Assembly: GCF_024346315.1 (NCBI RefSeq)
Contig: NZ_JAGQCS010000004.1
Coordinates: forward strand, 186,001 to 250,000
Direction of reading: 5' to 3'
DNA length: 64,000 nucleotides
Source of the DNA: Cyanobium sp. ATX 6F1
GTDB lineage: Bacteria > Cyanobacteriota > Cyanobacteriia > PCC-6307 > Cyanobiaceae
Within the stretch, counting starts at the first letter, position 1, and each line of letters starts with the position of its first letter. A model generated the notes under the pieces. The model was not told the DNA's origin. It saw only the letters and a list, made by a program, of their open reading frames with translations, and searched no databases. This document shows positions 62,501 to 64,000 of the stretch, one piece after another. Both the position numbers and the translations under genes were made by a program.

Positions 62501-64000
62501 CCCGTGGGCGCAGTGGCGCCATCGGCAGTTGGCCGCGCAGGGGCCAGGTTTCCCACATTGGTGGTATCGCTTCCGGTGCCTCCTTCCGCCAGCACCGTTC
62601 CGTTCATGGCGCGGATGTTGAACGTGTCATTGCCGCCATCACCGCGCAAGGTGCTGTTGCTGCCGTTGTTGGTGCCGTTGACCGTGATCGTGTCGTTGTC
62701 GGCCTGGCCTTCCACCACGAGGAGGTCGTCAGCGCTGTTGATCACCACCTGGTCGTCACCGCCGCCGCTGCGCAGGGTGGTGTCCTTCTGGAAGCCGATG
62801 GCGAGCGCCGCAGGATCGCTGGTTTTGTGGGTGCTTTCAATGGTGAACGTGTCGCTGCCGCTGCCGAGGCTGATCAGCAGGTGCTCGATGGTTCCGTAGG
62901 TGATCGTTCCCCCCATGTCGAGGCCTGAGAGCGTGGTGGAGGTGAGGGTGCCGCTGCGATCGGCGCTATCACCGGTGTTGTCCACGTTGAGATGGTCGCT
63001 GCCGCTGGTGGGCAGATCGCCGTTGATCGTGAGATTGGCCCGGATTCCCTGCACGTTGCCGCCTCCGTTCGCGCTGCGGCTGGCGAGGGTGCCTGCGGCC
63101 TGGTTGCCCACGTTGATGGTGTCCGAATCATTGCCCGCCTGCACGAGGGTGACGTCGTTGAGGGTCTGGATGTTGACCACATCGGCACCCTGATCGCCCC
63201 TGAGGGTGAGCTGGGTCGCTGTGCCGGTCCCGCCGGTGCCGGTGGCGAACACATTGATGATGTCGTCGTTGGCCCCGGCGTTCACCGTGGTGGTGCCACC
63301 GATGCCGCGGATGTTGGTGGTGTCTTCACCGTCGCCGGTGTTGACGGTGACCGTTCCAGCGGTGAGATCAAGGCTGGCCGCAAGGTTCACCGTGTCGTTG
63401 TCGGCGTCTCCGTTGACCACGACCGAACTGCCGCTGTCGGCACCCTGGAGGTTGATGGTGTCGGCACCCTGCTGGCCGAAGACGGTGAGATCGTCAGCAG
63501 CGTCAACGATGGTGACCTGATCGCCAGTGCTGCCGCTGGAGAGAGAGGTGGTTTTGCGCGGAGTGCCGGAGTGGGTGCTCTGAACCGTGAAGGTGTTGCC
63601 GCCGCTGCCCAGAGAGAGGGTGAGATCTTCGAGGGTCAGGTAGGTGATCGAGCCACCCATGCCTAGTCCAGTGATGCTGTCGCGGCTGAGCGCACCGCTG
63701 TTAGCGGTGGCATCTCCGGTTTCATCCACCAGCAGTGAGTCGCGCTCGCCTGTGCCGCCGCCCCCCTGGAGGGTGAGCAGGGCGGCGATGGCATTCAAAG
63801 TGCCTCCGCTGTTCGTGCTTGTGGTGGCGTTGCTGCCTACGTTGAAGCGATCGACGCCCTCTCCGCCCTGGATCGTGACGGCGGCGGCGATGGCCCGGAC
63901 GTTGAACTGATCGGCGCCCGCACGGCCATCGATGCTGATCTGCTGCACCGAGGCATGGCTGCCTTGGATCGTGAGGTCGTCAGCGCCGCTGCCCAGGTTG
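53587..64000 (-). CDS. Giant secreted repeat protein with C-terminal metalloprotease domain (5' end outside window)
   Basis: At least 3,470 residues; the frame is open to base 64000, so the start is missing. Order N to C, by position: beta-rich repeats with L(N/L)(V/I)D(D/E/N) signatures (64,000–61,200); low-similarity beta region (61,200–60,300); Calx-beta-like modules (60,300–59,400); RTX nonapeptide blocks (58,600–55,900; for example GGSGRDNLYGGWGNDLL); two LamG-like modules (55,450–54,450); and a matrixin-like domain with the zinc motif VISHELGHYAGLEHAESGFMA near 54,050 and the segment AGFGWFVDATPTND before it. The last 100 residues are Ser/Pro-rich. RTX repeats imply Ca-dependent folding and type I secretion; cell-surface or biofilm protease is inferred. 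Confidence 0.9.
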   Translation of the reverse strand, partial: NLGSGADDLTIQGSHASVQQISIDGRAGADQFNVRAIAAAVTIQGGEGVDRFNVGSNATTSTNSGGTLNAIAALLTLQGGGGTGERDSLLVDETGDATANSGALSRDSITGLGMGGSITYLTLEDLTLSLGSGGNTFTVQSTHSGTPRKTTSLSSGSTGDQVTIVDAADDLTVFGQQGADTINLQGADSGSSVVVNGDADNDTVNLAASLDLTAGTVTVNTGDGEDTTNIRGIGGTTTVNAGANDDIINVFATGTGGTGTATQLTLRGDQGADVVNIQTLNDVTLVQAGNDSDTINVGNQAAGTLASRSANGGGNVQGIRANLTINGDLPTSGSDHLNVDNTGDSADRSGTLTSTTLSGLDMGGTITYGTIEHLLISLGSGSDTFTIESTHKTSDPAALAIGFQKDTTLRSGGGDDQVVINSADDLLVVEGQADNDTITVNGTNNGSNSTLRGDGGNDTFNIRAMNGTVLAEGGTGSDTTNVGNLAPARPTADGATAPTGVITAINGLLTVDGGNDDASSDQLNVDDSAAANAKSAILDQIDTSRFSLRGMELEQGINYLNLETFNLWMGAAGDHLLVNATHGTTTNVFSAAGADQIQINDADGQLTIYAEAGDDVIGVRGTGLGSTVTIYGQAGSDQIHISDYGKTDNNKLDLATATLLPAAYPGGLQGPGIGGIATPVASRIGQVDGVQGLVVIDGGAAANESDVLLIDDSGNTTAKAATLTSNSLRGLGLGAGLDYTHLESLKLSMGTGADVLLIDSTHQASTEVFGGDGTEATNRRDDTIAINTIGGLTTIHGQAGNDVVEVNVQGDPSGGIFTRTNSNGLAALLNLHGESGSDLTTVNLAGTGSALVNVFDNGAPDSGVDALIINGTEEADTFLGRQNFVALLNGLTSQGFTNAERVNYDKNINARLRINGLGGDDKIVMDDNSSITTLDGGEGADTFQIGQIFGTLRDARAGVQPGDSFDVTPVIIGLIRDPETNEIIFNPVGFDPVTDVLSAETRQKIIDAIAASGDQPLQGIAYVSRGVSYATTIFGGDGNDTFNVYRNEGTLRMEGEDDNDTFVIRAFVTIDTTDKQGESEVKGGDGEDSITYAINAPVNIDGGAGFDTVVVLGTPFNDSFVVTRDGIFGAGLNVRFENIEQAELDALEGDDKIFILSTNEDVVTKIIGGLGSDQIQVMGDVTAPIVSAELQAISGLITHTFSSTDSSYATVGAPGVDTLVSTPSTGALVSIEQATQPLLVSEAGLLSGYSIRLLEKPKAGEPVYLTVSAGPTSTADQAIGGRSLLLRRKGVGTFTSALVLSFDDDNWNQAVELEIQAENDSAPEGERIALISHSIISLDQRFDGLALKDVYIKIIDNDKAGLDIRPLDADHSGFSGTTTEVLEGANGFTDQYSVSLTAAPKVGETVTVTLNNGIFTSTNTNTLIFTSADWDTAQTVTVSGVENSKQDGKKATKIKHTLSSVTGDGSDAGNYANIAASFDLDVTVYDDDVAQLIVQESDGFTAVNTGTNGGDAYRVRLTKLPTQTVNLKVETDTTTIIQGAVADPYSTTISFDSSTYKQWSMVGINANPTLSLSAEARSLKKFATRDQNLDQIQGALVIEGGRSDIDRSFAAPVLLPGETNVPSKVELLNTNEWDDIDSLTIFHTDNSDADTGKLSYRTQTDQSQNLSNPGLALTGLGMGDDIRVNEGTDENPVWRYYGGGITFNGFETTDILLGKGNETLIVETTADRDEATRDEVNTDLLNDPRSIMAIHGGGGDDTITINDRGEGALIVYGDSSQDRLRYNNSTGAASASGTSFNNPGNDRIDASAMQAKADGYVGLVIDGGEGNDNIKGSQGADQLTGNSGDDGVDGQAGDDHIYGDAAFNLNLRLFAEDQQPNRKVQNYGLSNDAAMFTVLTSPEPGSDNLLGGDGQDVILADQGILTLAAGVRRINTTAEVERIETSVEGKGGSDTINGGGGDDIALGGFGADTIALGAGNDIALGDNGELIYDLANQQDPATLKAVRTTYVYKGGDDVITGNAGDDILIGGFGNDQLFGGNGSAGAALSGSFIDADLLIGDNAELLDVQTLSTLRAASITTTDVANETGGDDIIEGNEDDDIILGGVGHDVIDGNAGRDHILGDQGVLTSRAAGVSTNPRFRSLAGSQLYETTGPSAGQSVLTLTEYSGPSGDVPKWSNWTTTIGDGQGGLFGNDYIAGGAGNDQIFGQSGDDRIQGDGSIASRVAGSGVDYQRDAAGLVSVNVASFEAASDGDDYIEGNAGNDLIYGNLGQDDIIGGSSNLFGLSASSQRTDGADRLFGGAGTDTARNDLGDHTVNNGHALDADAIVGDNGTIFRIVGAGGTANAAQTLNFNYDDYNSATGSANKIVVRSIQLLDYTPGGSDFNAETSNDLGAADELHGESGDDFLYAGKGNDVIFGEGQDDDIVGGYGNDWISGGTGDDGVIGDDGRLFTSRNGKPEPLNGVMVAVTPAVIATGGNMQQATINIAGQLKKAVDLSPFSQDPNWKATADEFALPNAGGVGQSRHTSDDIIFGGWGNDFLHGGSGDDAISGAEALQLAWTQLYGMDGKTVGAPIRIDYERPFNPGDALSFNPSDLNGTKASALRAGEFALYDEYNPLAKISVNGGEFFLNFAANEGPKSTLDAARQTDGDDKIFGDLGNDWLIGGSGRDNLYGGWGNDLLNVDDDLATITPDTSASYEDRAFGGAGRDVMIANTGGDRLIDWTGEYNSYLVPFSPYGAATISRSLQPRLIDFLYALSRSDGADFTRATDNPGGDPARNGEPWGELGLVLQKDAAWGDQHGGPADPQPGNSGGARDVLRTANFNSTASQGFTPQVGTFAVVNNRYEVAPATAFGDAISLFNQSDVEIPGVFEMQATINALKPTGGNKANAYLIFDWQSNDNFKFAGINISTNKLEIGHYSAGTWFVDNQTNAQLKAGTDYVVLLSVSGTAVKLTQGITSVSYTFAARIDSFGLRHSINDGVVGIASTGGTKAQIDDVVVQSPPKTITLDKTVDFSSTSPASQLFTQPKNTTGAWATSSGRFNGTAASAAAPAVNLIGTLITPGSLLDITTTLKTGGQGGIVFDYHGPTYYKFVTLSADTNQLLIGYVKNGTTVIVRSVSISVSASKDYNLGVSLRGNVVNASINGAVVASTIFNETLTDGGYGLISLKGATSAQTSFDLVRLKTDDAAYGQPAAGLVAASAAPASVATATARLTQPTQADLDGLVAEAKRRIALMGLDAAALARLETVTVQLDDLEGLSLGAEQGNVIKIDWNAAGFGWFVDATPTNDQEFRFIDGILQATSGAATGHMDLLSVISHELGHYAGLEHAESGFMAMSLEAGVRTVMGSPVLAPGPGTSSALTPSPTMDQSVSRAVAGAEWSMTLAPPPKKGSSLEIGPWVAPAVPLKGSPASAIDTAIQPLNIPIQPLDSKPAAEALSGIPRKRSSSNSSGLFEILSKGAGALQKAKQALNKMLTD
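55880..58600 (-). repeat. RTX (GGxGxDxxx) calcium-binding repeat region
   Basis: Many GGxGxD-type nonapeptides are encoded here, for example GGGGDDIALGGFGADTIAL, GNAGDDILIGGFGNDQLFGG, GQSGDDRIQGDG and GEGQDDDIVGGYGNDWISGG. They come in four or five blocks separated by 40–90-residue spacers that often contain an L-G-D-N/Q-G loop (DQGVLT, DNGEL, DNGTIF, DDGRLF). Such arrays bind Ca2+ outside the cell and drive folding after secretion. Confidence 0.88.
61200..64000 (-). repeat. N-terminal large repeats with (N/L)VDD-type signature
   Basis: Four related units carry the signature LLVDETGD, LNVDNTGD, LNVDDSAA and LLIDDSGN (near bases 63,730, 62,985, 62,433 and 61,870), each followed by GLGMGGSITY-like, then LSLGSGGNTFTVQSTH-like strands. 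Spacing is about 550–750 bases (roughly 185–250 residues). The array continues beyond base 64000. Confidence 0.8.

Noticed and set aside
53603..63910. Many plus-strand open frames within the giant gene (for example 58021–58581, 62434–62928)
   Set aside because: They are antisense shadows of regular Gly/Asp-rich repeats; repeated residues such as VVAG and DDV arise from the complementary strand.

Overview
The window is about 64 kb of high-GC chromosomal DNA from a picocyanobacterium of the Cyanobium/Vulcanococcus/Synechococcus (alpha-cyanobacterial) type. The evidence is the clpB-type ATPase–secE–nusG–rplK–rplA–rplJ–rplL order with no rpoBC after rplL, a bifunctional RSH enzyme next to mnmE, a pilMNOQ set, cyanobacterial lineage proteins (DUF3747, pentapeptide with a CxxC head, DUF3365) and a Grr-type RiPP cassette. 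Species cannot be fixed from sequence reading alone.

Layout. 1–8.2 kb: 3' part of enolase (minus strand), glyoxalase I, a ClpB-type AAA+ ATPase, then the secE-nusG and L11-L1 / L10-L7/L12 genes, with an L10 leader before rplJ and a clear terminator after rplL. 8.2–15.8 kb: an exported DUF3747 protein, rnhA, pyrD, then the type IV pilus/competence alignment genes pilM-N-O-Q. 15.8–23.5 kb: a tightly packed minus-strand operon read moxR → secreted metzincin-type metalloprotease → DUF58 → DUF3488/transglutaminase → pentapeptide/TPR protein. A 995-residue protease sits inside the usual MoxR–DUF58–transglutaminase set. 23.5–38.6 kb: housekeeping genes (cobD-like, murG, a 3-hydroxyisobutyrate-dehydrogenase-family enzyme, pgk, a Usp protein, rbgA/ylqF, rluD-type synthase, a two-cassette peptide-type ABC ATPase, the ppGpp enzyme RSH, mnmE, dienelactone hydrolase).

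38.6–42.2 kb: nadC and the three-gene GrrP–GrrA–GrrM cassette, in which a radical SAM/SPASM enzyme is expected to crosslink aromatic-x-Asn motifs in a secreted glycine-rich precursor. 42.2–43.2 kb has no convincing gene but holds strong inverted repeats. 43.2–47.3 kb: three overlapping, lower-GC genes (c-heme DUF3365 membrane sensor, PhnD-like lipoprotein, class III nucleotidyl-cyclase/kinase-like fusion). They look like one signalling unit, with an unusual His at the cyclase Asn position. 47.3–51.0 kb: argS, hisC-like aminotransferase, and a metallo-beta-lactamase-fold protein that has lost the usual metal motif. 51.0–52.5 kb: AT-richer, gene-poor DNA with possible gene remnants. 52.5–64 kb: a SapC-family gene and the 3' 10.4 kb of a giant secreted repeat protein (at least 3,470 residues, start outside the window). 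From N to C it carries beta-strand repeat units, Calx-beta-like modules, RTX calcium-binding repeats, two LamG-like modules and a C-terminal HExxHxxGxxH metalloprotease domain.

The most interesting parts are the sensor–lipoprotein–cyclase/kinase cassette, the Grr cassette, the protease embedded in the MoxR operon and the giant protease-tipped surface/secreted protein. No CRISPR array, tRNA, rRNA or intact insertion sequence was seen.
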